A DNA stretch of 64,000 nt, from NCBI RefSeq assembly GCF_004522235.1, contig NZ_SDLT01000001.1, positions 310,001 to 374,000 of the forward strand, read 5' to 3'. This DNA comes from Amycolatopsis nivea (GTDB lineage: Bacteria; Actinomycetota; Actinomycetes; Mycobacteriales; Pseudonocardiaceae). Below are positions 22,462-32,215 of the stretch, piece by piece. The notes below the pieces were generated by a model. The model did not search any database. It worked only from the letters and a program-made list of their open reading frames with translations, and was not told the DNA's origin. Position numbers and translations under genes: made by a program. Positions within the stretch are counted from its first letter, which is position 1, and each line of letters opens with the position of its first letter.

Positions 22462-24708
22462 ATGCTGCCCAGGGCAACGGAGATCCGGGACCGGGTGGCC
22501 GCCTCGGATCCGGGGCTGAGCCGGTTGCGCTCGGCGCTCGCGGCGACCGTGTCGATGGGCACCGCGCTGGGGGTGGAGTACCTGCTGGCGCATCTCACCG
22601 GCGCGGATCCGAAGGGCGCGCTGGTCGGGATGCTGCTCGGTGCGGTGGTCGCGATGATGGGGTCGATGGCCCTCGGCGATTCGCCCGCGTGGACCAAGGT
22701 GAAGACCGCGGTGTTCTTCCCAGTCGCGTTCGGGGCCGGGATGGCGCCGGGTGCCGCGGTCGGCGCGCATCCGGACCTGATGCTCGTCGTCTTCGTCGTG
22801 GTGATGTTCCTGGCGGTGTTCGTCCGCCGGTTCGGGCCGGTTTTCTTCTTTTACGGCTTCATGGCCTGGATGGGGTATTTCTTCGCGTCGTTCCTGCACG
22901 CGAGCGTCGCGACGCTGCCTTCGCTGCTGCTCGCCGTAGTCGTGGCGTCGGCGTGGGTGCTGCTGTTGTCGCTGACGGTGTTGCGCACCAGCCCGAAACG
23001 CACGCTCGGCCAGGTGGTGCGCGCATTCGATGCACGGGGCCGGGCGCTCGCCCGGTCCTGCGCGGATCTGCTGACCAGCCCAGACCCGCATCAGGACGCG
23101 CGGCTCCGGCGGCGAGTGCAGCGGCGGCAGGCGCGGATCGCCGAAGCCGCGCTGATGATCGAGGCGTGGTCGGCACAACCCGGTGCGGTGCCGGAGGGCT
23201 TCTCAGCGGCCGCGCTCCGGCGCGCGATGGTCGACGCGCACCATCTGCTCGACCAGCTGGCGACCTCCGCGTGCGCGCTCGTCGACAGCGGTTCCGGGCT
23301 GACCGTGCTGGCCGCGGAGGTGTCCGACCGCCTGGCCCGGCACGACGACCGGGGCGCGGCGCAGGTCGCGTACCGGCTGGCCGCGCTGGCGGAGAGGACG
23401 GGCGGCACGGCGGGCGGGTGGTGGCCCGCCCGGCACTTCGCGGCGGCCGCGCTCGAACTGGCCCCGGTGCTCGAACGGGCGCGGCGGCCCGGTGCGGCCG
23501 GGGCCGAACCCGTCGACGATTTCCAGCCGGCGGTGGGCCTGGTCTTCGGCGCGCTGCCGGGTTCGGCGGCGGCCGCGGGCGAGGTCCCGGCCCGGCACGC
23601 CGGGTGGAACCCGTTGTCCCGCCTCGATTTCGTGAGCAGGCAGGCGGTGCAGGGCGCGATCGCGGGCGCGCTGGCGATCCTGGCCGGCAAGCAGTTGTCC
23701 GACGCCCGCTACTACTGGGCGGTGCTGGCCGCGTTCGTCATGTTCACCGGCACCGCCACCCGCACCGAAACCTTCCTCAAAGGCTTCAACCGGGTGCTCG
23801 GCACGTTCGTGGGACTCGCCGCGTCGATCGGCCTGGCCGCGCTGACCGCGGGCAACGCCACGGCCGTGCTGGCGACCATCTGCGCGAGCATGTTCTTCGG
23901 CTTCTACCTGATCCGCCTGTCGTACGCGTACATGATTTTCTTCGTGACGATCATGGTCGGCCAGCTCTACAGCGTGCTGCACGAGTTCTCGCCCGGCCTG
24001 CTCCTGCTGCGGCTGGAGGAAACCGCGATCGGCGCGGCGGTCGGCCTGCTGGTCGCGCTGCTCGTCACCCCATTGTCCACTCGGGACACTGTGCGCACGG
24101 TGCGGAACAACCTCCTCGGCGCACTGCACGAGGTGCTGACCGCCGCCGCGGCCCGGCTCGAACGGGACCCCGGCGCGCAGGCGGACTTCGACGCGCTCGC
24201 CCGCGATCTCGACCACCGGCTGTACCAGCTCGCACTGGTCGCGCGCCCGCTCACCCGCCCGGTCCTCGGCGGTACGACCTCGCCCCGGTTGCGGCACCGA
24301 TTGTCGCTCTACGCCGCGCTGACCACGCACGGCAGGGCGCTCGCGGTCGCGATGCGGTCGCCCGGTTCGTGCACCCGACATCCCGAAGGCCCGGTGGCGG
24401 CGTGCACCGCGCTCGCCGAGGCGGTCGAGGAATTGACCGCGGCTCCCCCGGGAACGGGTCGACCGGCCGCGGAGGGCCCGCTGGCGCGCGCCGATGTGGC
24501 CCTGTTCGCGTACACCCCGGCAGCCGCCGGAGAGCGGGCGAAAGACCCGGCTTTGCGCGCGCTGAGCCACCTTTACCACGTCTTGTGCGATCTGGCCGCG
24601 ACCGGATCGGCCAGCCCGCGCCGGTTGTCGGCGCTGCCTGCGCCGACGGTGCCGCGGCTGTACCGGCAGGTCCGCGCGGGGATCCCGGGAGAGGCTCCGA
24701 GCGGGTGA
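22462..24708 (+). CDS. FUSC / aromatic acid exporter-like membrane protein
   Basis: 748 residues from ATG 22462 (in-frame GTG 22429 would overlap the operator and lacks a ribosome site). There are two membrane blocks, about 25-180 and 390-550, each with several helices, separated by a cytoplasmic helical domain and followed by a soluble C-terminal domain. This is the layout of the YccS/AaeB-like FUSC family. Such proteins are thought to export aromatic acids or other small molecules by proton motive force. The divergent MarR gene and shared operator support induction by the exported compound. Confidence 0.82.
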   Translation: MLPRATEIRDRVAASDPGLSRLRSALAATVSMGTALGVEYLLAHLTGADPKGALVGMLLGAVVAMMGSMALGDSPAWTKVKTAVFFPVAFGAGMAPGAAVGAHPDLMLVVFVVVMFLAVFVRRFGPVFFFYGFMAWMGYFFASFLHASVATLPSLLLAVVVASAWVLLLSLTVLRTSPKRTLGQVVRAFDARGRALARSCADLLTSPDPHQDARLRRRVQRRQARIAEAALMIEAWSAQPGAVPEGFSAAALRRAMVDAHHLLDQLATSACALVDSGSGLTVLAAEVSDRLARHDDRGAAQVAYRLAALAERTGGTAGGWWPARHFAAAALELAPVLERARRPGAAGAEPVDDFQPAVGLVFGALPGSAAAAGEVPARHAGWNPLSRLDFVSRQAVQGAIAGALAILAGKQLSDARYYWAVLAAFVMFTGTATRTETFLKGFNRVLGTFVGLAASIGLAALTAGNATAVLATICASMFFGFYLIRLSYAYMIFFVTIMVGQLYSVLHEFSPGLLLLRLEETAIGAAVGLLVALLVTPLSTRDTVRTVRNNLLGALHEVLTAAAARLERDPGAQADFDALARDLDHRLYQLALVARPLTRPVLGGTTSPRLRHRLSLYAALTTHGRALAVAMRSPGSCTRHPEGPVAACTALAEAVEELTAAPPGTGRPAAEGPLARADVALFAYTPAAAGERAKDPALRALSHLYHVLCDLAATGSASPRRLSALPAPTVPRLYRQVRAGIPGEAPSG

Positions 24709-24905
24709 CGGACAGCGTGGTCGGGCGGTTTCCGCGCCGCGCTGACACCCGCCCGGTGCGCGGGTTTGCCGTCCGTGAGAGAAACCTGCGGGAATCAGAG
24801 TCAATGCCAGAAACTTAAGCCGTGCCGATTCCGCCCGCTGACCGTCCACACGAGACGCCAGCGGTGCCGAAATGCCCAATTGATGGTCATCTGACTGATG
24901 TTTGA
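24709..24905. other. intergenic region after the FUSC gene
   Basis: I see no gene in this stretch or in the 96 bases between the hairpin (24906-24962) and the protease stop at 25059. It is slightly less GC-rich than the coding sequence around it. Confidence 0.4.
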
Positions 24906-24962
24906 GGTCCGTGAAGGGCTCCCTGAGGGAATCTGATTCCCTCAAGGAGCCCTTCACGGACC
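24906..24962. terminator. 47-bp hairpin element, copy 2 (extended to 57 bp)
   Basis: The core has 21-bp arms (left arm GTGAAGGGCTCCC...AGGGAA, one C-A mismatch) and loop TCTGA, extended by five pairs GGTCC/GGACC. It lies between the convergent FUSC and protease genes and is probably a two-way terminator. Confidence 0.75.
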
Positions 24963-25058
24963 GCTGGCCCCACATCCCGCCCCGGACGCGCCGTCGACCC
25001 TGGCGAACGCATCTGGAAAGGTGCCTGCCGCACCTTCTTAAGCTCCGGGCATTGGCGC

Positions 25059-25701
25059 TCAGGCGAGCGTTGCTCCGTAGGCGGCGAGCACCGGAGGCAA
25101 CGGCTGGAAGAAGCTGACCTGGTTGTTCCCGCCGGACAGCACCCCGTACCCGACCCCGGCGTAGAACAACGGGCCGCCGCTGTCGCCGGCCCCGACCGGG
25201 ATGTCCGTGGCGATCGTCCCGACGACCTGCTTGCCGTCGCCGAAGTTCACGGTCTGGTTGAGGCCCAGGACCTTTCCGCACGTCTTCTTCGTGGTCATGC
25301 CGCTCTTGCACACCAGTTGCCCCACCTGCGGGGTGCCTGCGCGCAGGATCCGCTGGGTGCTGCCGTCGTACAGATCGACCTGGCTGTGCCCGGAACCGGA
25401 GCGGTCCTCGACGCGGCCGTAGTCGGTCACCGGGAAGTGGCTGTCCACATTGCGCCCGATGTCTTTCCAGTCGAGCCCGTGCTCGGTGCAGTGCCCCGCG
25501 GTGAGGAGGTAACGGACGTCCTTGACCAGGATCGCGAACCCGGCCGAGCAGTAGTAGGGCTCGCGCCCAGGGCCCGGCGAGACGGTGTACATCGCGTCGC
25601 CGCCGTTCACTGCCGCACCGGCCGCCGAGGCGGGCGGGCTGACCAGCAAGACGGCCGCGGAAAACGAGCACTCCGGCCAGCTTGCGCGAGCAGCGAGACA
25701 T
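25059..25701 (-). CDS. secreted trypsin-like protease, frameshift in the signal peptide
   Basis: The catalytic domain is intact: LLTAGHCTEHG (His), SQVDLYDGS (likely Asp) and PVGAGDSGGPLFY (Ser), with paired cysteines, as in actinobacterial S1 proteases. The best start is ATG 25701, seven bases after GGAAGGA, and it opens a typical signal peptide (RKLAGVLVF). That frame then leaves the coding frame. The rest of the signal peptide (SAAVLLVSPPASAAGA) and the whole enzyme are one frame away, and the shift falls near a TTTT run at about 25660. One inserted or deleted base would restore a perfect secreted protease. It may be a sequencing error, a phase-variable switch or a recent loss. Confidence 0.75.
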
Positions 25702-26023
25702 CGGCGGGTCCTTCCGTCCACAGGAGACTGGCTACGTGCGCCCAGTCCAGTGCCGGGCGGGCGGCGGCACAAACGGAGTCAGCCGACCGTCCCGAGACTG
25801 CGTCCGAACGGGTGACAACAAGGCTGGCCGGACAGGTGTCCGCACGGCACACTGGCCCGGGCCGCGCGACCGCCGGTGACCTGCGCGAACACCACGTATT
25901 CCCGGGGGAGGTGCGATCTTGCCGGCGTCTCACGATCCGGGAAGGGCGCCGCCGTCGTGGTGAATTTCCTTCGGGTTCTTTACTGTCACGTCGTCAAGTA
26001 ACGCTGATCTGCATAGGGAACCG
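25702..26023. other. intergenic region between the protease and oligopeptide operon
   Basis: No gene can be supported on either strand. The 120 bases before 26024 are less GC-rich and probably hold the promoter of the ABC operon; TACTGT near 25981 is a possible -10 but no convincing -35 pairs with it. Confidence 0.4.
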
Positions 26024-26965
26024 TTGTCCGACATCCTGTCGCCGGGCGGCGCTGGGGTCCCGGCGGCCGCTCCGGCCTCCCGGAACCTGTGGCGCGCGTT
26101 GCGGCACGACCGCTGGGCGCAAGCCAGCGCGGTCGTCATCGTGCTGGTGATCGTCACCGCTCTCGCGGCTCCTCTGCTCGCCCTGATCGAGGGCCAGGAT
26201 CCGTACACGTACCACACCGACCTGCTCAATCCGGCCGACGGCACCGGCGCGGGATTCCTCGGCGGCATCAGCGGCAGCCACTGGTTCGGCGTCGAACCGC
26301 TGACCGGACGGGACCTCTTCGCGGTCGTCGCGTACGGCGCGCGCACGTCGTTCCTGATCGGGCTCGCCGCGACCGCGGTGTCGATGCTGCTGGGCGTGCT
26401 GCTCGGGGCGAGCGCCGGATACCTCGGCGGCTGGTGGGACACCGCGGTGAGCCGGGTGACCGACGTGCTGCTCGGGTTCCCGCAGCTGATCTTCATGATC
26501 GCGCTCGGCGCGGTCGCCCCGCAGTCGATCCCGCGGCCGCTGCTGCTGATCGCGGTGATCGGCCTGTTCGGCTGGCCGCGGGTGGCCCGGGTGGTCCGCG
26601 CGCAGACGCTGAGCCTGCGCAACCGCGACTTCGTCAAGGCGGCCCGGGCGCTCGGCGCGGGCGGCGTGCACGTCTTCCGCCGCGAACTGCTGCCGAACCT
26701 GTGGGCGCCGATCATCGTGCTGGCGACGGTGAGCATCCCGGCCAACATCGGGCTGGAAGCCGCGCTGTCGTTCCTCGGCGTCGGCATCCCGCCGCCCACG
26801 CCGAGCTGGGGCCGTTCCATCAGCGACGCGATCAACTGGGTGCAGACCGATCCGATGTTCCTCATTTTCCCCGGCGCCGCGCTGTTCGTCGCGACGCTCG
26901 CGTTCAACATGCTCGGCGACGGGCTGCGCGACGCCCTCGACCCGAAGACGGCGGTGCGCCGGTGA
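26024..26965 (+). CDS. oligopeptide ABC transporter permease, DppC/OppC type
   Basis: 313 residues from TTG 26024 (GGGA six bases upstream). The OppC N-terminal helix and extracytoplasmic loop come first (DPYTYHTDLLNPADG, then HWFGVEPLTGRDLF). Six helices follow, with the permease loop KAARALGAGGVHVFRRELLP. It is the first of four genes in the order permease C, permease B, binding protein, fused ATPase. It overlaps the next gene as GTGA. The cargo is probably peptides, though nickel- or sugar-type members of this family exist. Confidence 0.85.
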   Translation: MSDILSPGGAGVPAAAPASRNLWRALRHDRWAQASAVVIVLVIVTALAAPLLALIEGQDPYTYHTDLLNPADGTGAGFLGGISGSHWFGVEPLTGRDLFAVVAYGARTSFLIGLAATAVSMLLGVLLGASAGYLGGWWDTAVSRVTDVLLGFPQLIFMIALGAVAPQSIPRPLLLIAVIGLFGWPRVARVVRAQTLSLRNRDFVKAARALGAGGVHVFRRELLPNLWAPIIVLATVSIPANIGLEAALSFLGVGIPPPTPSWGRSISDAINWVQTDPMFLIFPGAALFVATLAFNMLGDGLRDALDPKTAVRR

Positions 26966-27963
26966 ACCGCACCCTGCGTTTCGTGGGCATCCGCCTGCTG
27001 GGCATGCTCGGCGTGCTGCTCGTGGTCAGCTTCGGCACCTTCGCGGTGTTCTACCTGCTGCCCACCGACCCGGCGTACATGTCCTGCGGCAAACCGTGCA
27101 CGCCCGAGAACCTGGCGCTGGCGCGGGAGTTCATGGGCTTCGACAAGCCGTGGATCCAGCAGTACTTCGACTTCCTCGGCGGCATCTTCACCGGCCGCAC
27201 CTTCGGCGCCGGCGTGACGGCGATCGTCTGCTCCGCGCCCTGCTTCGGCTACTCGTTCCAGCAGAGCGAACCGGTGCTGACGCTGATCGGCGACCGGCTG
27301 CCGATCACCGTCTCGCTGGCCATCGGCGCGTCGGTGATCTGGCTGATCGCCGGGGTCGCGACCGGGGTGTTCTCCGCGCTGCGGCGCGGGAAGTTCGCCG
27401 ACCGGGCCGCGATGACGGTGACGCTCGCCGGGGTGTCCGCGCCCGCGTACCTGGTGGGGCTGCTGGGAATCCTGCTGTTCGGCTTCACGCTCGACGTGGT
27501 GCCGGTGAGCGGCTACGTGACGTTCGCGCAGAGCCCGGTCGACTGGGCGTGGCACCTCGTGCTGCCGTGGCTGGTGCTGGCGTTCATCAACGCCGCGGTG
27601 TACGCCCGGCTCTCGCGCGGGCAGATGCTCGAAATCATGGGCGAGGACTTCATCCGCACCGCGCGGGCGGTCGGCCTGCCGGAGCGGACGGTCGTCGGGA
27701 AATACGCGCTGCGCAACGTGTTGCTGCCGGTGGTGACGGTGTTCGCGGTCGACCTCGGCGCGCTGCTCGGCGGCGCGGTGATCACCGAGCGGGTGTTCGC
27801 GCTGCCCGGGCTCGGCGGGCTGCTCGTCGACGCCGTGCACCAGGTGGACCTGCCGGTGCTGATGGGCGTCAGCCTGTTCGCCGCCTTCTTCGTCGTCCTC
27901 GCGAACTTCGCGGTGGACGTGCTCTACGGGGTCCTCGACCCCCGCGCTCGGCTCGGTTCGTGA
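26962..27963 (+). CDS. oligopeptide ABC transporter permease, DppB/OppB type
   Basis: 333 residues with six helices. The N-terminal FVGIRLLGMLGVLLVVSFGTFA and the LPTDPA segment are typical of DppB, as is the loop RTARAVGLPERTVVGKYALR. An additional Cys-containing stretch between helices 1 and 2 (MSCGKPCTPEN and IVCSAPCFGYS) places four cysteines outside the membrane, possibly as disulfides. GTG overlaps the previous stop (GTGA). Confidence 0.85.
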   Translation: MNRTLRFVGIRLLGMLGVLLVVSFGTFAVFYLLPTDPAYMSCGKPCTPENLALAREFMGFDKPWIQQYFDFLGGIFTGRTFGAGVTAIVCSAPCFGYSFQQSEPVLTLIGDRLPITVSLAIGASVIWLIAGVATGVFSALRRGKFADRAAMTVTLAGVSAPAYLVGLLGILLFGFTLDVVPVSGYVTFAQSPVDWAWHLVLPWLVLAFINAAVYARLSRGQMLEIMGEDFIRTARAVGLPERTVVGKYALRNVLLPVVTVFAVDLGALLGGAVITERVFALPGLGGLLVDAVHQVDLPVLMGVSLFAAFFVVLANFAVDVLYGVLDPRARLGS

Positions 27964-27982
27964 GAAAGGGAACGGAAAAACC

Positions 27983-29671
27983 ATGGATCGCAGGGACTTC
28001 CTGAAGGCGCTCGGCATCACCGCCACGGTCACCGGGGCAGGGGCGTTCCTCGCCGCGTGCAACGCGAACGAGCAGTCCGGCGGAGGGGGAGCGGTCGCGG
28101 TTTCGTCCGGCGGCACGCTGTACATCCTCAGCGACACCACCTCGCAGCACCTCGACCCGGCGAAGAGCCAGAACCTGGCGATCACCACGATCAGCCTGGT
28201 CCACCGCAGGCTCACCGCGTGGAAGACCGCCGGGGACGGCCCGGCGACCGTGGTCCCGGACCTCGCCACCGACACCGGCCGGGCGAGCGCGGACGGCAAG
28301 ACCTGGACCTACACGCTCAAGGACGGCCTGAAGATGGCCGACGGCACGCCGATCACCAGCGCCGAGATCAAGTACGGCATCGAGCGGTCGTTCGACTCGG
28401 CGTTCTCCGGCGGACTGGGCTACCACAAGAACCTTCTCGCCGGCGGCCCCGACTACAAGGGCCCGTTCAAGGGCGGCGAACTGGCGTCGATCGAGACGCC
28501 GGACCCGAAGACGATCGTGTTCCGCCTGGCCCGCCCGTACGGCGACTGGCCGTGGATCGCGAGCATGCCCGCGTTCGCGCCGGTGCCGAAGGGCAAGGGC
28601 ACCGACGCGACTTATGACACGAAGCCGGTCGCGTCCGGCCCGTACCAGGTCGAGACGTACCAGAAGGGCGTGCAGGTCAAGTTCGTCCGGAACCCGAACT
28701 GGGACGCCAAGACCGACCTCGCGCGCACCGGCCTGCCGGACTCGGTGGTGATCCAGATGGGCCAGGACACCGGCGTCGTCGCGAAGCGGCTGCTGGCCAG
28801 CCAGGGCAACGACGCGTTCGCGTTCGGCTCGTCGTTCGTGAACCCGGCGCAGCTGGCGCAGATCCGCACGAACCCGGCGGCGAAGAACCAGCTCGTCACG
28901 TCGAAGTCCGGCGCGCTGGCCTATCTCGCGCTGAACACCAAGCGCGGTCCGCTGGCGAATCCCAAGGTGCGCCAGGCGTTCCAGTACGCCGTGGACAAGA
29001 CCGCCTACCAGGTCGCCGCGGCGGGCAGCGCGGACCTGGCCGGTCCGATCGCGACGACGCTGATCACCGAGGGCATCGCGGGGCGCGAGGTGTACGACCT
29101 CTACCCGGCCCCGCCGAACGGTGACGTGGCGAAGGCGAAGCAGCTGCTCGCCGAAGCCGGTTTCCCGAACGGCATCGACAACCTGGACTTCCCGGTGTCG
29201 ACGGCCAACAACGAGGCGGACAAGGCGCAGGCGATCCAGGCCGCGCTGCAACGGGCGGGCATCCGCGCCAAGCTGCGCCCGCTCGACGACGAGGCGTGGA
29301 CCACGCTGGTCACCGGCAACGACGGCAACTACGACCTGACGCTGGGCTCGTGGCAGCCGGACTTCCCGAGCGCCAACGCGAACATCGAGCCGCTGTTCGG
29401 CACGTCGGAGATCGGCAACGGCGGGTACAACGAGTCGCGCTATTCGGTGCCCGAGGTGGACGCGCTGATCACGCAGGCGCAGGGCACGGTCGACCCTGCG
29501 GCGGCCGGGAAGCTCTGGGCGAAGGCGGACAAGCGGATCATGCAGGACTCGCCGGTGGTCCCGCTGATCTACACGCGCAACTCGTTCCTGCACGGCGCGA
29601 AGGTCGGCAATTTCGCGATCGGCGCGTTCCCCGCGTACCCGAACTACCTCCAGATGGGCCTGGCGAAGTAA
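27983..29671 (+). CDS. peptide ABC transporter substrate-binding lipoprotein (SBP family 5)
   Basis: 562 residues. The signal has a twin-arginine-like start (RRDFLKALG) and ends FLAAC, acylated Cys 26, so it is an exported lipoprotein. The mature part is a family-5 solute-binding protein (ILSDTTSQHLDPAKS, TITSAEIKYGIERSF and a long C-terminal lobe). It lies 19 bases after the DppB-like gene with a strong AAGGGA ribosome site. It would deliver peptides or another small ligand to the two permeases. Confidence 0.88.
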   Translation: MDRRDFLKALGITATVTGAGAFLAACNANEQSGGGGAVAVSSGGTLYILSDTTSQHLDPAKSQNLAITTISLVHRRLTAWKTAGDGPATVVPDLATDTGRASADGKTWTYTLKDGLKMADGTPITSAEIKYGIERSFDSAFSGGLGYHKNLLAGGPDYKGPFKGGELASIETPDPKTIVFRLARPYGDWPWIASMPAFAPVPKGKGTDATYDTKPVASGPYQVETYQKGVQVKFVRNPNWDAKTDLARTGLPDSVVIQMGQDTGVVAKRLLASQGNDAFAFGSSFVNPAQLAQIRTNPAAKNQLVTSKSGALAYLALNTKRGPLANPKVRQAFQYAVDKTAYQVAAAGSADLAGPIATTLITEGIAGREVYDLYPAPPNGDVAKAKQLLAEAGFPNGIDNLDFPVSTANNEADKAQAIQAALQRAGIRAKLRPLDDEAWTTLVTGNDGNYDLTLGSWQPDFPSANANIEPLFGTSEIGNGGYNESRYSVPEVDALITQAQGTVDPAAAGKLWAKADKRIMQDSPVVPLIYTRNSFLHGAKVGNFAIGAFPAYPNYLQMGLAK

Positions 29672-29675
29672 TCCC

Positions 29676-31292
29676 GTGTCCGAGCAGCTGCTTTCCCTGT
29701 GCGACGTCTCCGTCCGGTTCGGTTCCGCCGAGGCGGTGCGGGAGGTGACATTCGACGTGCACCCCGGCGAGGTCGTCGCCCTCGTCGGGGAATCCGGTTC
29801 CGGCAAGTCGGTCACCGCGCTGTCGCTGCTCGGCCTGCTGCCGGACACCGCGACGGTGACCGGCTCCGCGGTGCTCGACGGCCGCGATCTGTACACAGTG
29901 GACGGTCCGGCGCTGCGCGCGGTGCGCGGCGGCGAGATCGGCATGGTGTTCCAGGAGCCGATGAGCGCGCTGAACCCGGTGTTCCGGATCGGCACGCAGC
30001 TCGTGGACGCGGTCCGGGCGCACCGGAAGGTGTCGCGGGCCGCCGCGCGGGAACGGGCCCGGGAACTGCTGGAGCTCGTGGAACTGGACGCGCGGCGCGT
30101 GCTGCGGGCGTACCCGCACGAGCTGTCCGGCGGGCAGCTGCAGCGGGTGGTCATCGCGATCGCGCTGATCCACGACCCGAAACTGCTGGTCGCGGACGAG
30201 CCGACGACCGCGCTGGACGTCACCGTGCAAGCCGGGATCCTGCAGCTGCTGCGGTCGCTGCGGGACCGGCTCGGCACGGCGATCCTGCTGGTGACGCACG
30301 ACATGGGCGTGGTCGCGGACGTCGCGGACCGGGTCGTGGTGCTGCGCGAGGGCCGGGTCGTCGAGCAGAACACCGCGGCCGGGCTGTTCGCGTCGCCGCA
30401 AGCCGACTACACGCGGGAACTGCTGGATTCGGTGCTGTCGCTGGGTTCCGCGCCCGGCGGTGCGGTGCGGCCGGCGTCGGCTCCGCTGGTGTCGGTGGAG
30501 GATCTCGCGGTGACCTACCGGGTCGGCGGCGGCGCCCCGCCGGTGCGCGCGGTCGACGGCGTGTCGCTGACCATCGGGACCGACGAGGTGCTCGGTCTCG
30601 TCGGTGAATCCGGTTCCGGCAAGAGCACGATCTCGTCCGTGCTGACCGGCTTGGTCGCTCCCTCGGCGGGCTCCGTGCGGATCGACGGCGTGGACGTCGC
30701 GCGCGCGTCGGCCCGGCAGCGGCGGGAGATCCGGCGGCAGATCGGGATCGTGTTCCAGAACCCGGCCTCCGCGCTCAACCCGCGCGCGACGATCGGCGCG
30801 AGCATCGCCGAACCCCTGGTGGTGCACGGCGAACGCGGCGAGCACCGGGAGCGGGTCGCGGAACTGCTCGCCGCCGTGCGCCTGGACCCGGGCTGGAGCA
30901 ACCGGTACCCGCACGAACTGTCCGGCGGCCAGCGGCAGCGGGTCGGGATCGCGCGGGCGCTGGCGCTGCGGCCGCGGCTGCTGATCGCGGACGAGCCGAC
31001 GAGCGCGCTGGACGTCTCGGTGCAGGCTTCGGTGCTGGACCTGCTGGCGGACTTGCAGCGGGAACTGGCCTTCGCGTGCCTGTTCATCAGCCACGACCTG
31101 GCGGTGGTGGAGCGGGTCGCGGACCGGGTCGTCGTGCTGCACCACGGCAAGGTGGTCGAGGAGGGCCCGGTCGCGTCGGTGCTGGGCTCGCCGCAGGAAG
31201 ACTACACGCGCCGCCTGGTCGCCGCGGCCCCGGTGGCGGATCCGGAACGGCAGCGGGAACGCCGGGAGGCTTGGCGCGCACTGTCCGGCTGA
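29676..31292 (+). CDS. oligopeptide ABC transporter ATPase, fused DppD-DppF
   Basis: 538 residues holding two complete ATPase domains in one chain. The first has Walker A GESGSGKSV, signature LSGGQLQR and Walker B LLVADEPTTALD. The second has GESGSGKST, LSGGQRQR and LLIADEPTSALD. Each ends with the oligopeptide-type tail (DYTRELLDSV and DYTRRLVAA). It replaces the two separate ATPases of Escherichia coli Dpp and completes the transporter. It starts four bases after the binding-protein gene. Confidence 0.9.
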   Translation: MSEQLLSLCDVSVRFGSAEAVREVTFDVHPGEVVALVGESGSGKSVTALSLLGLLPDTATVTGSAVLDGRDLYTVDGPALRAVRGGEIGMVFQEPMSALNPVFRIGTQLVDAVRAHRKVSRAAARERARELLELVELDARRVLRAYPHELSGGQLQRVVIAIALIHDPKLLVADEPTTALDVTVQAGILQLLRSLRDRLGTAILLVTHDMGVVADVADRVVVLREGRVVEQNTAAGLFASPQADYTRELLDSVLSLGSAPGGAVRPASAPLVSVEDLAVTYRVGGGAPPVRAVDGVSLTIGTDEVLGLVGESGSGKSTISSVLTGLVAPSAGSVRIDGVDVARASARQRREIRRQIGIVFQNPASALNPRATIGASIAEPLVVHGERGEHRERVAELLAAVRLDPGWSNRYPHELSGGQRQRVGIARALALRPRLLIADEPTSALDVSVQASVLDLLADLQRELAFACLFISHDLAVVERVADRVVVLHHGKVVEEGPVASVLGSPQEDYTRRLVAAAPVADPERQRERREAWRALSG

Positions 31293-31345
31293 CCGATGAG
31301 TTTCGGCCCTTCCGGGAGTCGGTACGGAAAACGGAAGGGGCTGAG

Positions 31346-31864
31346 ATGGGAAAGCTGCTGTACTCCGCCGCGATGTCGCTGGACGGGTTCATCGCCGGGC
31401 CCGGCGGGGACATGGGATGGCTCTCGCCGTACACCGGGGAGGCCGCCGACGACTTGGCCGCGGAGGTCGGCGCGCTGCTGGTCGGCCGCCGGACTTTCTC
31501 CGGCGACGACCCGTATCGCGGCACCGAGGGCGAAGGCAAGGCTTTCGGCGGCGGCTGGGAGGGGCCGCAGGTGGTCTTGACCCGGGGTGACGCGCCTGTG
31601 GCGCCCGGGGTGACGTTCTGCTCCTCGCTGGAGGAAGGCGTCGCGACGGCGCGGGCGGCGGCGGGGGAGAAGACGGTGAACGTGCTGGGCGCTTCGGTCG
31701 GGCGGGCTTGCCTGGAGGCTGGCCTGCTGGACGAGGTCGTGGTGGTGGTGATGCCAGTACTGCTCGGCGGCGGGGTGCGGCTGTTCGAGCGGCCGGGCCC
31801 GCCGGTGCGGTTGGAGTTGCTGGCGCAGCGGGGGACGAGGCTGCGGTATCGCGTGCTGGCTTAG
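31346..31864 (+). CDS. dihydrofolate reductase-like protein (RibD C-terminal type)
   Basis: 172 residues. LLYSAAMSLDGFIAGPGGDMGW and LVGRRTFSGDDP, then VNVLGASVGRACLEAGLLDE and VMPVLLGGGVRLF, are the recurring motifs of the small RibD_C/YwjB-like reductase family. They probably use NADPH; natural substrates are unknown. GAAGGGG precedes ATG 31346. The last 13 codons form the edge of a 199-bp tandem duplication at the junction with the next gene. A second DHFR-like gene lies at 59182-59784. Confidence 0.8.
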   Translation: MGKLLYSAAMSLDGFIAGPGGDMGWLSPYTGEAADDLAAEVGALLVGRRTFSGDDPYRGTEGEGKAFGGGWEGPQVVLTRGDAPVAPGVTFCSSLEEGVATARAAAGEKTVNVLGASVGRACLEAGLLDEVVVVVMPVLLGGGVRLFERPGPPVRLELLAQRGTRLRYRVLA

Positions 31865-32215
31865 CGGTCCTCGAAGCGGGTGATCGCTTCCAGTACTGCC
31901 GTTCCCATCGACGGGCTGCCAGTGTGCCCCGCGTCGTCGATGACGACGAGTTCGGCGTCCGGCCAGGCCTGGGCGAGTTGCCACGCCTTCCGCAGCGGGG
32001 CCCTCAGGTCGGCCGGGTTCGCCGCAGCAGGGGACGAGGCTGCGGTATCGCGTGCTGGCTTAGCGGTCCTCGAACCGGGCGATCGCCTCCAGCACCGCCG
32101 TCCCCATCGAGGGGCTCCCGGTGTGTCCGGCGTCGTCGATGACGACGAGTTCGGCGTCCGGCCATGCCTGGGCGAGCTGCCACGCTTTCCGCAGCGGTGC
32201 GCTCAGGTCGGCGCG
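31826..32215. repeat. 199-bp tandem duplication at the DHFR-like/iminopeptidase junction
   Basis: Two copies, period 199 bp (DHFR stop at 31862-31864; its duplicate at 32061-32063). Each has about 40 bases of the DHFR-like 3' end and about 150 bases of the convergent iminopeptidase 3' end. The DHFR stop in use is in copy A, the iminopeptidase stop in copy B. The spare iminopeptidase tail in copy A still translates to SPSMGTAVLEAITRFEDR, with mostly silent changes. Confidence 0.88.
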
